Shown one piece after another: positions 15,549 to 24,967 of a stretch of 64,000 nt of DNA. The DNA is from Undibacterium paludis (lineage in GTDB: Bacteria; Pseudomonadota; Gammaproteobacteria; Burkholderiales; Burkholderiaceae_D), in assembly GCF_022568815.1 (NCBI RefSeq), contig NZ_JAKZHX010000001.1, positions 1-64,000 on the forward strand, in the 5' to 3' direction. A model generated the notes under the pieces. That model was not told the DNA's origin and did no database searches. It saw nothing but the letters and a program-made list of their open reading frames with translations. Position 1 is the stretch's first letter, and every line of letters starts with the position of its first letter. The translations under genes and the position numbers were made by a program.

Positions 15549-15788
15549 ATGAACACTGTATTTGCCGCCCCCGTCTTTGACACTTCAGTCATTTATGAAG
15601 GCAAAGAACTCTTCAAGGGCAAAAGCGCCGCTGAGAACTGGGCAAAAAAACTGGGGGCAGAACTGGATTGCGCCGCGACCGTGCAGAAAATCGGCACTGG
15701 CTGGGCTATCTGCGGGAACGTTGACGGCGATGACTGCATCTGGGCGATACATGGGCAAAGGCTCAAGCGTATCAATGAACAGGGTTAA
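15549..15788 (+). CDS. Conserved-looking small protein, function unknown
   Basis: 79-aa soluble protein. A good GAGGA site sits about seven bases before the ATG. The sequence has a compact mixed alpha/beta look: SVIYEGKELFKGKSAAENWAKKLG, then GTGWAICGNVDGDDCIWAIHG. Three cysteines (in LDCAAT, AICGN, DDCIW) could bind metal or form disulfides. I do not recognise a family. The gene is convergent with the exported 158-aa protein gene, leaving 15 bp between the stops. Confidence 0.7.
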   Translation: MNTVFAAPVFDTSVIYEGKELFKGKSAAENWAKKLGAELDCAATVQKIGTGWAICGNVDGDDCIWAIHGQRLKRINEQG

Positions 15789-15803
15789 CCAGTCTCTGGC
15801 GTA

Positions 15804-16280
15804 TCACATCGCCAGCGTCTTGTTATTCAAAAACTGTCTGTAGACCGTTTTGAATTGTTCGATATTGCGATTGTCGTCCTGTATCAGCAAGTCACGCACT
15901 TCACAGTTTTGTCCATCTGTCTTGTAGACCCAGAAATCCAGTATCACCTCCGGATGTTCTTGCGAGACGATGGATACACCCTTGCCGCCACCAATGATAT
16001 TGGCATACTGATAGACGATGAATCTGGCTTTCAGGATTGCCGGGTCCAGTTTCATGCCATCAAGCACCTTTGCCGCATTTTCTTCGCCTGGCTCTATCTT
16101 GTCTCGCGCATTGACATAGGTATCAAGAAACTTGCGCAAATGAATCACTTCGGGAGCTTTGTAGGATTTGCCGTATTTGGCCAGTTGCTGCGCATTGAGC
16201 ACCAGCTCTTTCGTCTCTTGTGCGCGTATCACCAGCGGCAACAGGAACAGGGCAAAGAAAAAATATTTATAGACTTTCAT
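15804..16280 (-). CDS. Exported protein of unknown function
   Basis: 158 aa. Start at 16280 with AAGGTG upstream; it gives a Sec signal peptide (MKVYKYFFFALFLLPLVIRAQE, cleavage near residue 20 after RAQ). The mature part is about 138 aa, soluble, with a glycine loop NIIGGGKGVSIVSQEHPE and a late Cys (GQNCEVRDLL). I do not recognise a family. Likely periplasmic. An in-frame ATG 39 bases upstream lacks a ribosome-binding site. Confidence 0.75.
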   Translation of the reverse strand: MKVYKYFFFALFLLPLVIRAQETKELVLNAQQLAKYGKSYKAPEVIHLRKFLDTYVNARDKIEPGEENAAKVLDGMKLDPAILKARFIVYQYANIIGGGKGVSIVSQEHPEVILDFWVYKTDGQNCEVRDLLIQDDNRNIEQFKTVYRQFLNNKTLAM

Positions 16281-16414
16281 GATGACACCTTCAAGGAAGG
16301 CGTCATTGTAAATGAGCAATCCGGGCTGACATCATGCGGGCCCGTGACTTTTACAGCTTGTTGCAATGTTTACCGCGGTCAGGCCAAAATTCCCGCCCTC
16401 CCCCGCTAAACTTT

Positions 16415-17107
16415 TTACATTCCCAGCGATTTGAGCAATTCTGAATTGTCGTCTTCAGCAATTGCGGCCGGTGCAGATGCTCCCTGTCCCTGGCTTGCCT
16501 GTTGCTGGTCCAGCAGCGTATCGGGGTCAGGCACATCGTGGGCTTCAAAATCATGGAGTTTAATGAACTCGGTACGATCTATCGCCAGTTCCAGATAAAA
16601 GATATTGTTCTTTTCTGTAAAGAAGGACACACGGCGCAATTCCGGTCTGTCCAGCGGTGTATCGACACTGAGCATGACCTGCTTGGTCAGTACCAGCATC
16701 TTGGGCTGATTCTGGGTGATATTGGTTTGCAGTTCGCGACGTACCTTGCCGGTAAAATCACCGACGATCTGGTTCATCAGCTCACCAAGGATATTGGCGA
16801 CTTCATCCGAAGTAAACGAAGTGGCCAGCTCAGACTTGGGCATCCCCATGGTCAGCATGTATTTTTCATAAATTTCCAGCGCGGTGTCGCCGTCAAAATT
16901 GAGCACCACCAAACCAGAAAAACCACCATCAAACAGCACAAAGCAACCAATGTCCGGCTTCAGGCCTATCTTGGTGATGCGTTGTACCATGGCAGAGTAA
17001 TGCACCTTGCTTTGCGTCGCGACATTCAATACGCGTATGACCGAGTTGCACAAACTGGTTAATAAATCTTCGGTACCGTATACCACTCCATCTTCTCCCG
17101 CAGCCAT
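16415..17107 (-). CDS. DUF3334 family protein (CheC/CheX-like)
   Basis: 230-aa soluble protein matching my memory of DUF3334 throughout: TRITKIGLKPDIGCFVLFDGGFSGLVV-type core (KIGLKPDIGCFVLFDGG at about 54-70), EIYEKYMLTMGMPKSELA, DEVANILGELMNQIVGDFTGK, and NNIFYLELAIDRTEFIKLHDFE. The family has a CheX/CheC-type fold and is found with chemotaxis and motility genes, but its activity is not established. The C-terminal 35 residues are Gln/Ala-rich and acidic. Start at 17107, chosen because AGGAG lies six bases upstream; an upstream ATG at 17131 has none. Confidence 0.88.
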   Translation of the reverse strand: MAAGEDGVVYGTEDLLTSLCNSVIRVLNVATQSKVHYSAMVQRITKIGLKPDIGCFVLFDGGFSGLVVLNFDGDTALEIYEKYMLTMGMPKSELATSFTSDEVANILGELMNQIVGDFTGKVRRELQTNITQNQPKMLVLTKQVMLSVDTPLDRPELRRVSFFTEKNNIFYLELAIDRTEFIKLHDFEAHDVPDPDTLLDQQQASQGQGASAPAAIAEDDNSELLKSLGM

Positions 17108-18007
17108 GGTTGACTCCTGATTATTTTGCATGATTATGACTCCGTCTCGCCCTCAGGGGCAGCAAGTAATCTCCGTTCACTGCCACAGGCAGCTGACGGC
17201 TCCCATAGTAGCCCGGTAGGTCGCAGTGAAAATGCCAGTCGACTCAAGGCCAGCTTGCTCAATACCGCATCAGCTGGTTTTGTCGGTACTGGTCCTGATG
17301 AACCAGATCAGTCTCCAAGACCAGACTCGCTTACAAATCCTGCACCGCATTAACGATCAAGGCGGTGCAACACCATCCCTTGCTTACCTGCCGGACATAT
17401 CTGAGAAACGAAACAGCATGTCCCCCTATGGCACAGACCGTGCTGTCCATAGGAATAATGAAAGAATACTGAAGCATCGCCCCCCCGTCCACATGTTTCA
17501 AGCTGACTTTGCGAAATGTCACCTCTGAGCAAGGTGTTGATATTGACATAGTTGCCAAAACACAACCAATCACGAGCCAGTTGCGGTGTGCCAGGTGATA
17601 TGCAGACGGCGTGTCCTGTTGTCCGTCATCTGCGGCATCCATGTACCGCACAAGATGTCGTGGAAATGAGCGATGCCGGTAGTGATTTGTGCAACAGACA
17701 CGCGAAAAATATTTTATTCACATCACAAAAATTTTTGCACCAAACCAGAATCAAAACGCAGCATTGGTGGGCAATTCAAGCGATTTTGCACAAGCAGGAA
17801 GAGTTTTTTACTGAAGAGCATCACCTGTAACGCACCAACTGAATGCATTGATCCTGTTATGTTTTTTGGAAATAACGCCTATAAGAATTATTGATTTTTT
17901 TCAATGCTGCATCGCAACGTATAGTTGCTTCATCCACTTGATGCTGTGGTCAGAAATAAAAGCAGCACAGCACCAAATTCATCCATTTCTTATTTTCAGG
18001 AGTTTTT
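17108..18007. other. Large intergenic region (about 900 bp)
   Basis: I see no convincing gene. Open frames on both strands (for example 17126-17353 plus and 17331-17651 minus) lack ribosome-binding sites and motifs, and they overlap each other. The right part (17840-18000) is AT-rich and should hold the promoter of the small TonB-domain gene. Confidence 0.4.
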
Positions 18008-18346
18008 ATGTCCCCGCATTTCCGTCTTTATGCAATAGTGACAGTTTTCGCATTTGCCTTGGTTGGCCTGCCTGCATTTGCCAAGGAAGCGACCAATCCA
18101 TTCACAGATTCCGGATGTGAAGCCCCTTCTTACGATGCGCGTACCCTGACCGACGAAGTAGAAGGCCAGGTCAAATTCGATTTTCTGCTGGACAAACAAG
18201 GCGCGGTCGTCGATGCGAAACTCGTCACCTCCAGCGGCTTTCGCAAGATAGACAAAGAGTCCCTTCGTGCCCTGAAGGCATGTCGCTTCCAGAACGGCGC
18301 AACGGCAGGCTGGAATACCGTGGCATTTACCTGGACATTGAAGTAA
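18008..18346 (+). CDS. Stand-alone periplasmic TonB C-terminal-domain protein
   Basis: 112 aa. CAGGAG lies upstream of the ATG. A signal peptide (residues 1-25, ending LPAFAKEA) is followed directly by a TonB-type C-terminal domain: EGQVKFDFLLDKQGAVVDAKLVTSSGFRKIDKESLRALKACRF fits the V-x-F-x-ID-x-G-x-V-x-x-x-x-V-x-x-SSG-x-x-x-LD pattern. There is no transmembrane anchor beyond the signal and no Pro-rich linker, so it cannot be a normal energy transducer. It is probably a soluble periplasmic protein using the TonB fold for binding. Two Cys (GCEAP, KACRF) may pair. A GC-rich hairpin follows the stop (18355-18385) without a T-tract. Confidence 0.8.
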   Translation: MSPHFRLYAIVTVFAFALVGLPAFAKEATNPFTDSGCEAPSYDARTLTDEVEGQVKFDFLLDKQGAVVDAKLVTSSGFRKIDKESLRALKACRFQNGATAGWNTVAFTWTLK

Positions 18347-18446
18347 ACCGCCGTGCTGCGCCGACATATCCTTTGCTGGCGCAGCATGCTTTGCCCTGCA
18401 AGCAGCTTACATGAAGAGTCGGGCATCTGGGCGCACTGCTGCATCA

Positions 18447-19175
18447 TCAGTCAGTCGTCGCTTTGACAATCACGATTATCTGGTCGCTCCCTCTGTGATG
18501 AAAGGTCCACAGATGGCGCTCAGCATGTGGATCATCCAGGTCGAAATAACATGAGCAGTCCGGATTCCAGATATAAATATCCTGCTCCCCCTGCATGCCG
18601 CCAAACACCTGGTCAAGCAAACTAAAGTAATTCGCATTGATGGTGGCATTGCCGCCAGATATTTTATCAAGCGCATCCAGGTAGAAGCTTGTGAAACTGG
18701 GATCGTCATCAGGTAATGAATAAGGATCGATGATGTTCTTGGGTATCTCGCGATCACCAAACCAGAACGGCACCCTGGGGAAATTTTTTGACTCACCACC
18801 CAGCAGTAATCTGCGCTTTTCAAGATCACAACCGGGACCTAGAAACTGCCGCGCCGACATGGTCACAGCTGTTGCCAGCAAATCCTCACGCAGGACAAAG
18901 GGTTGAAATTGCAGAGCCGCCCCGTCTGCATAACGGGGTAACAGATTCAGTGCCGCTACATGGTCAGCACACTGCTGCTCCAGTATCTGCAATGCCAGTC
19001 GAACTGCCTGCCTGTGAGCGTCCAGCATTACACAGGCACCTGCAGGAAGACGTAAAGGAATCAGTTCCAGTTCATCACTGCGTATGCCAAGCCGCTGAAA
19101 CAAATCAGCAAGCTCACTGATTGGTTGCATGCCTGCTTGCTCACCCACCTGATAACTGTTTTGGTCTGCCGACAT
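18447..19175 (-). CDS. Protein of unknown function (242 aa)
   Basis: Soluble, acidic, no signal peptide. The N-terminal third is helical and Leu/Ala-rich (LADLFQRLGIRSDELELIPL; ALNLLPRYAD). The C-terminal third is rich in aromatic and Asp residues with a Cys pair (WNPDCSCYFDLDDPH) and ends in a probable beta strand (SDQIIVIVKATTD). I do not recognise a family. The ATG at 19175 opens the frame; no strong ribosome-binding site is seen. It is convergent with the TonB-domain gene. Confidence 0.6.
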   Translation of the reverse strand: MSADQNSYQVGEQAGMQPISELADLFQRLGIRSDELELIPLRLPAGACVMLDAHRQAVRLALQILEQQCADHVAALNLLPRYADGAALQFQPFVLREDLLATAVTMSARQFLGPGCDLEKRRLLLGGESKNFPRVPFWFGDREIPKNIIDPYSLPDDDPSFTSFYLDALDKISGGNATINANYFSLLDQVFGGMQGEQDIYIWNPDCSCYFDLDDPHAERHLWTFHHRGSDQIIVIVKATTD

Positions 19176-19521
19176 AAACCCTTAGTCGCCACTCTGCCCA
19201 TGATGTCTAGTCGCCTATTGTAACAAGCCACATCTGCTTATTCCTGTTTCTCTACCTGTAAAAACACGAAGTTCACCTCTCCTTATTGATACTTAGCGTT
19301 ACATAAAGATGTGTTTTTATAAAAATTAGATGTTTTTAAGTGAAGAATTTTCTTAAATTTGCAAAATAATTAACTTTCACCATACCTCATTTGACATTCA
19401 TTATCATTTAACTTCTTACAAAATGGTGACATAGTTAGCACAAAATTGATATATTAAAATCCCCCCTGATGTAGATACATTGAGTTACAATCATCTGCAA
19501 TACGAAACAAATGGTGTCACA
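19176..19521. other. Divergent AT-rich intergenic region with a Fur-box-like site
   Basis: No gene seen. It separates the minus-strand 242-aa gene from the VirK/YbjX-family gene and carries a Fur-box-like 15-mer at 19392-19406, listed separately. The stretch 19300-19480 is strongly AT-rich, as a promoter would be. Confidence 0.5.
19392..19406 (+). promoter_or_regulatory. Fur-box-like site upstream of the VirK/YbjX-family gene
   Basis: TGACATTCATTATCA matches the 7-1-7 Fur consensus TGATAATNATTATCA at 12 of 14 informative positions. It overlaps a TTGACA hexamer (19391-19396), so a bound repressor would block a -35 region. No perfect -10 follows at 17 bp. This suggests iron control of the downstream gene; other AT-rich-site regulators cannot be excluded. 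Confidence 0.45.
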
Positions 19522-20496
19522 GTGAATCGATTGATTTGGCGAATGTTGTCGCCTGCCAGCAAACTGCTGGAGGAGGACAGCGCAAAAAAGCATGAGCTGC
19601 CAGGAACCTGGCTGGCCAGCCTGCGCTGGGCGTGTCATTTGCGCCTGGCTGACGACAATAGCAAGCTCAAAAGCAAATGCCTGTTTTTGCTGCGCAGCGG
19701 ACTCCGTCCGCGTGCCAGCCTGACCTGGTTCAACTATCTGCATCAATCCTATTTGCGCAAAGCTGCACACACCGACATCGCCCTGCTCGACGCCATACAC
19801 AGACCATTTTTTGACCGCCAGATTGATACGCGCAGCCGCCTGGATTTGCTGAAGAACCATTTCCAGCTATCCGGCTCTCTGTTTGGTAAAAACCTGGCCC
19901 AGCAACTGGCACACGGCACGGAACTCGACATTGCCACCCTGCAGGGCAAAAACCAGGAAGAATTTCGTCTTTGCCTGTTCCGTGCCTGTGATTTCAAACG
20001 CGAAGGCGGCCTGACCCTGGGTCTGTTCCTGGATAACTGTCTATTGCAAAGCCTGAGTTTTTCGTTCGATCGCAGCCAGCACCGCATTGTCATGCGTGTC
20101 GGCGGCATACAGGCCTGCAAGCACAATGCACGCGAGCTGATACGCAATTGCACCAAGAGCCTGCACGGCATACAGCCACGCCTGCTGCTGATCGAAGCTC
20201 TGCGTTGCATTGCCCGTGAAATCAATTGTGCCAGCATAGAATGCATCGCCAAAAAGAACCACATCTACCAGTCATGGCGCTACCGCTTCAGCAAGTGCAT
20301 ACGGGCCGATTATGACAGTCTGTGGCAAAGTGCAGGTGGTCGTCAGCACAGCAACGGCAATTTCCTGCTACCACTAGCCGCTGAAGAAAAACCCTTATCA
20401 GAACGCCCTGCCAACAAGCGTAGTGAATACCGCGCCCGTGATGAGTTGACCCGTATCATGCGCGAGTCCATTGCACGCAGCCTGCCGGTGATGTAA
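19522..20496 (+). CDS. VirK/YbjX family protein (DUF535)
   Basis: 324 aa from GTG at 19522; a TTG start at 19480 would add 14 residues, and neither has a good ribosome-binding site. Family hallmarks: FNYLHQSYLRKA, LLKNHFQLSGSLFGKNLAQQL, EGGLTLGLFLDN-LLQSLSFSF, VGGIQACK and ELIRNCTKSLHGIQPRLLLIEALRCIA, and then NHIYQSWRYR. In enterics VirK and YbjX affect virulence and resistance to antimicrobial peptides; the biochemical activity is unknown. No signal peptide, cytoplasmic. A Fur-box-like element lies upstream. The C-terminal tail is Arg-rich. Confidence 0.85.
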   Translation: MNRLIWRMLSPASKLLEEDSAKKHELPGTWLASLRWACHLRLADDNSKLKSKCLFLLRSGLRPRASLTWFNYLHQSYLRKAAHTDIALLDAIHRPFFDRQIDTRSRLDLLKNHFQLSGSLFGKNLAQQLAHGTELDIATLQGKNQEEFRLCLFRACDFKREGGLTLGLFLDNCLLQSLSFSFDRSQHRIVMRVGGIQACKHNARELIRNCTKSLHGIQPRLLLIEALRCIAREINCASIECIAKKNHIYQSWRYRFSKCIRADYDSLWQSAGGRQHSNGNFLLPLAAEEKPLSERPANKRSEYRARDELTRIMRESIARSLPVM

Positions 20497-20978
20497 ACAG
20501 GGTCATACTCAGCAGCATCACCAGCACCTTCAGCATCTATTGTCAGCCTTGGACTCACCAACCTGCCTGGGATTACTGACTGAAATGCCCAATTGGCCGT
20601 AGTCCTGCGCATGGCAGAAAGCCGGTCCGCAAATTTCCCCTCATTTCGGCAAACAATGCCCGGCATTCAAAAAACGTGGCAGTCTCGACAATATACTGCT
20701 GGCGCTCCCCTCCCTTTATTCATCTTGTAGCCCCACCTGACACAAACTTCGACTGCCAGTAAATATCTGTGCAATAGTGCAATGACAGACTCGCGACCAT
20801 ACACCCACTTCATCACAGCGCCAAAGCTACACAATTTTTAACAATTTAGTATCAAGTCCTGTTTTTATTGTTTTCTAGACAGCAATATCGTGTAAACTTC
20901 AATACATTCAGACAGTTGCCCCGAGCGACAGCTCTGCACAAGCACAACCTATTGCATTACAGACGGAGACCCAGCCTG
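20497..20978. other. Intergenic region upstream of the MASE1 hybrid kinase
   Basis: No gene or clear motif seen. A TTG-started in-frame extension of the kinase to 20868 exists but has no family similarity, so I treat this region as leader and promoter. Confidence 0.4.
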
Positions 20979-23900
20979 ATGACAGCCTTGCAGGACAGCG
21001 GCGCTAGTAACAAGACAGTAATACAAGCTGGCCTGCTGTATTTTGTCCTGGCGGTTGCGGGCATCCTGTTGACACGTAGTGATGATAGTATTGCCATCCT
21101 TTGGTTTGCCAACGCCCTGGCAGTAGCGTATATGTCTGGGCAGACTACCAGCTTGCGCATGCAGATACTGGGGGTCTGCACAATTGCAAGCGTGACTGCC
21201 AATCTGGTGTCGGGTAACGACCTGGGGGCATCAGCCCTATATAGTTTTGCCAATGTGCTGGAAATCTTGCTGGTCGTCTACACCATAGAGACGGCAGGAC
21301 TGGCCAGGCAGTTTGAACAATCAAGCAATCAGTTGCTCAAGCTGATCACGCTGGGCTTTTTCTTGCCTTGCGCCTGCAGCGCTACCCTAGCCGCGGCCCT
21401 GGCGTCCTGGTACGGGCTAGGCGAATTCAACATGATTTTTACCAAGTGGTATGTCGACACTGCGCTTGGACAAACCCTGATATTCCCGTTGATGCGCTTA
21501 TGGCTGCGACCAGAACCGCGATTTTTGACTGACTGCATCAACTGGCGGCGCTTTTTGTCGGCTGCGACTACCACCCTGGCAGTTGTCGTCCTGGCAGTGA
21601 CCTACCTGCCCTTTCCGCTATTGTACGTGCTGGTGACGCTGACCTTTGCCACACAAAAACTGGTGTATGAAGAAGCGCAATTGCTGCTGGTGCTGGCGGT
21701 GACCTGCCTGGGATTGCTGGCGACTCCGGCCGACATCATGCCATTGAATGTCGCTGGCAGCTGGCAAACGCTGTTCATTTACCTGCCCATCATCATCACT
21801 ATCATCCCGCCGATGCTACTGGCAGCCAGCCTGAATGAAAACCGGGTCAAAGAAGCCGAACGCCTGCGTGTTGCACAAGACCTGGCCCGCAGCCAGACCA
21901 ATCTGCAAGCCACGATAGACCACATGCCGGCACTGATCTGCTTTGTTGATACAGACATGGTCCTGCGCTTTGCCAACGATGCCTATTTCAAGTGGTTCCA
22001 CGTTGATGGCAAGGTCTCTCTGAACAAACCTGTACGCGAAGTGATAGGTGAAGAAGTATTCCTGATCCACCTGCCATATATAGAAGCCGCCCTGCAGGGC
22101 CGGCCACAATTGTTTGAAAGAGTCATGCAAGACCAGCAGGGCGAAACCCATTACCTGCTGGCTACCTATATCCCACAATATATCGATGGCACGGTGCATG
22201 GCATGTATTCGTTCGTGACAGACATCAGCCCGCTGAAACGGTCACAGGCACAAGAAATGCGTACCCAGGCCAAGCTCAAGAGCATTTTTGAAGCTGCCGG
22301 CGAATTTGCCATCATATCAACCGATCTGCAAGGCGTCATCCGCTATTTCAGCCCCGGCGCCGAACGCATGCTCGGTTACAGCGCCCTGGAAATGGAAAAC
22401 CGCCAGACCCCGCTCATCATCCATCTGCCAGAAGAAATCGAGGCACGCAGCGCCCTGCTGAGCGCCGAACTTGGCACCAACATACAGGATTTTGAAGTTC
22501 TGGCCGTCAAGGCGCGCATGGGCAAACCCCAGGCCCAGCAATGGACGTATGTAACCAAACAGGGGCAACAAGTGCCAGTTACCCTGGTGATCAGTGCCGT
22601 CCATAATGAAGACCATGAGATAGACGGCTATCTTGGCATCGCCATCGACATCAGCCGCCAGAAACAGTTGGAAGCCTCGCTGATCGCCGCCCGCGATCAG
22701 GCAGAAACAGCCAGCCGTACCAAATCCGGCTTTTTGGCCAACATGAGCCATGAGATCCGTACCCCCATGAATGCCGTACTGGGCATGAGCTATCTGCTGA
22801 GCAAGACTGACCTCACCCCGACCCAGCGCAACTACCTGGAAATGATACGCTCCTCAGGCCAGTCCCTGCTGGGCATACTCAATGACATCCTTGACATATC
22901 CAAGATAGAGGCTGGCCGCATAGAGTTGTCACCTACTCGCTTCATGTTAAAAGACATACTGAGCGCCCTGGCCAATATGATGTCCGTCAATGTAGGCGAG
23001 AAGCAACTGGAATTGTCCATGGGTGTTGATGCCGGTGTCCCCAAGGAACTGATAGGCGATGCCCTGCGTCTGCAGCAGGTATTGATCAATATCATTGGCA
23101 ATGCCATCAAGTTTACCGAACGTGGTGAAGTATCACTGCTGGTGCAACAAGCCAGCAGCAATGAGGCCGGTTTAATGATACAGTTCATCATACGTGATAC
23201 CGGCATAGGCATGACAACGGAGCAACAAGGCAGGCTCTTCAATGCCTTCCAGCAGGCTGATGCGTCAACTTCGCGCCGGTTTGGCGGCACCGGGCTGGGC
23301 TTGGCGATTTCCAAGCGCTTTGTCGACCTGATGGGTGGCAATATTGAAGTCAACAGCACGGCGGGTGCAGGTACAGAATTTATCGTCAGCATCCCCATGC
23401 AACCCGTACCGGAAACCGCTGACAGCCTGCCCGCCTTGCCAGGCACAGCGCAAAACGATACAGATCTGGAGAGTGCCGTGAACCACCTCACCGACCGTTC
23501 GCATAAAAAAATACTGGTCGTTGATGACAACCACACCAGCCGCAATTACATTGCCAAAACCGTGCAAGCCTGGGGCTGGCAGGCCGATACCGCCGAATCC
23601 GGTCCCGACGCCATCACCAAGATACGCCGTCAGGTCATCGAACAGGGCAAAGATACGCTTGACTACCGCGCCATCCTGGTTGACTGGCATATGCCGGTAC
23701 AGGATGGCATTGCCACCATACAAGAGTTGAAAAACCTGCTGCAAGACAGCGACATCCCATTGATACTGATGAGCAGCGCCTATGACCGTAGCGCACTGGG
23801 AGTAGAGGGCCACCCGGCCGGGCCAGATGCAGTCTTGCTGAAACCGGTCACCGGTTCCAGCCTGTACGATGTCTTGCAAGAAACAGCTCGCCAGGCCCAC

Positions 23901-24815
23901 GCCGACGCCCCTCCCACTGTAGGAGACAACGCTGCGTCACAGCGCTTTGCCGGCAAGCGTTTTTTGCTGGTGGAAGATAATTATTTCAACCAGGTCGTTG
24001 CCACCAAGGTGCTGGAACAGACCGGCGCCAGGGTAGACATCGCCAACAATGGCGCCGAAGCTGTGCAACTGCTGAAAACCTCGACCGAACAATTTGACCT
24101 GGTGTTGATGGACATACAGATGCCCGTCATGGATGGCTGGACTGCAACAGAAATCCTGCGCAAGGAACTGGCCCTCACCCTGCCCATCCTGGCCATGACC
24201 GCCGGTGTCATGACAGCAGAGCGCGAACACTGCCTGTCAGCCGGCATGGACGACGTGATCTCAAAACCCATAGACATAGACCAGATGTTGTCCGTGCTGG
24301 AATGTTATCTGCCCAAAAATGGCAAAGGTGATCAAGGCGACACAGGCAGCAAAGGCAACAGACCGGCAACGACCAGTAACGGCGACACCACTGCAACTCC
24401 GACAACCAGCGAAACAGGCCAGACCAAAGACGGTAGCGTCAGTAACGCCAGTGACATCTTTGATCCGGTTAAAATCATCGGCCTGGCAAAAGGTAATCCC
24501 ACCGTCATGAAAACCCTGTTTGGCGTCATCCAGAACATGGTCAACCATGCCCGCAATGATTTCGACAAAGCCCGTCAGCACTGGCAAAACGGTGACGACC
24601 AGCAGGCTGCACGCACCCTGCACACCATGCGCGGCAGCATAGGCACGCTTGGCGCCAAAGACTTTGCCAAAGCCGCCCTGGCCCTGGAAACCGCCATCCT
24701 GGAAAAGAACCATGACCTTATCCCAGCCTTATTCGCCATGGCAGAAAACAAGCTGACCCTGACCATCACAAGCGTCAAGACCTGGTTGCAAGACCAGGAA
24801 AAAGTGGTGGGATGA
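20979..24815 (+). CDS. MASE1-PAS-PAS hybrid histidine kinase with two receivers and HPt
   Basis: 1278-aa inner-membrane phosphorelay protein. Order: MASE1 sensor with about eight membrane helices (residues 10-295), two PAS domains (about 308-425 and 435-560), HisKA with H591 in [11 protein letters not shown], HATPase (GTGLGLAISK in the G2 box), receiver 1 with D902 in LVDWHMP, receiver 2 with D1045 in LMDIQMPVMDG, a Thr/Gly-rich linker, and an HPt domain with H1215 in LHTMRGSIG. All four phosphorylation sites are present, so a complete intramolecular relay is possible. The output partner is unknown; no separate response regulator is adjacent. Start 20979 has CGGAGAC upstream. A strong hairpin follows the stop. 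Confidence 0.93.
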   Translation: MTALQDSGASNKTVIQAGLLYFVLAVAGILLTRSDDSIAILWFANALAVAYMSGQTTSLRMQILGVCTIASVTANLVSGNDLGASALYSFANVLEILLVVYTIETAGLARQFEQSSNQLLKLITLGFFLPCACSATLAAALASWYGLGEFNMIFTKWYVDTALGQTLIFPLMRLWLRPEPRFLTDCINWRRFLSAATTTLAVVVLAVTYLPFPLLYVLVTLTFATQKLVYEEAQLLLVLAVTCLGLLATPADIMPLNVAGSWQTLFIYLPIIITIIPPMLLAASLNENRVKEAERLRVAQDLARSQTNLQATIDHMPALICFVDTDMVLRFANDAYFKWFHVDGKVSLNKPVREVIGEEVFLIHLPYIEAALQGRPQLFERVMQDQQGETHYLLATYIPQYIDGTVHGMYSFVTDISPLKRSQAQEMRTQAKLKSIFEAAGEFAIISTDLQGVIRYFSPGAERMLGYSALEMENRQTPLIIHLPEEIEARSALLSAELGTNIQDFEVLAVKARMGKPQAQQWTYVTKQGQQVPVTLVISAVHNEDHEIDGYLGIAIDISRQKQLEASLIAARDQAETASRTKSGFLANMSHEIRTPMNAVLGMSYLLSKTDLTPTQRNYLEMIRSSGQSLLGILNDILDISKIEAGRIELSPTRFMLKDILSALANMMSVNVGEKQLELSMGVDAGVPKELIGDALRLQQVLINIIGNAIKFTERGEVSLLVQQASSNEAGLMIQFIIRDTGIGMTTEQQGRLFNAFQQADASTSRRFGGTGLGLAISKRFVDLMGGNIEVNSTAGAGTEFIVSIPMQPVPETADSLPALPGTAQNDTDLESAVNHLTDRSHKKILVVDDNHTSRNYIAKTVQAWGWQADTAESGPDAITKIRRQVIEQGKDTLDYRAILVDWHMPVQDGIATIQELKNLLQDSDIPLILMSSAYDRSALGVEGHPAGPDAVLLKPVTGSSLYDVLQETARQAHADAPPTVGDNAASQRFAGKRFLLVEDNYFNQVVATKVLEQTGARVDIANNGAEAVQLLKTSTEQFDLVLMDIQMPVMDGWTATEILRKELALTLPILAMTAGVMTAEREHCLSAGMDDVISKPIDIDQMLSVLECYLPKNGKGDQGDTGSKGNRPATTSNGDTTATPTTSETGQTKDGSVSNASDIFDPVKIIGLAKGNPTVMKTLFGVIQNMVNHARNDFDKARQHWQNGDDQQAARTLHTMRGSIGTLGAKDFAKAALALETAILEKNHDLIPALFAMAENKLTLTITSVKTWLQDQEKVVG

Positions 24816-24849
24816 TATTCGCTGACCAAGGCTATAACGAGCACACTGC

Positions 24850-24888
24850 CTGAAAACAGCCTACCAGATGCTCACAGGCTTTTTTCAG
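24850..24888. terminator. Bidirectional intrinsic terminator
   Basis: AGCCT (24858-24862) pairs with AGGCT (24876-24880), and the outer CTGAAAA (24850-24856) pairs with TTTTCAG (24882-24888). The 3' side runs into TTTTTT. It lies between the convergent hybrid-kinase gene (plus) and the 249-aa gene (minus) and can serve both. Confidence 0.75.
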
Positions 24889-24967
24889 TGGCGTATGGGC
24901 GGAATATGTGCAAGCGCGTTGCCCCGTCCATATGCTATTTTAAGCGGCAGACAAGGCGCAATATCTT

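Noticed and set aside
17126-17651. Overlapping plus- and minus-strand frames of 75-106 codons
   Set aside because: No ribosome-binding site, no recognisable motif, and low-complexity or irregular composition.
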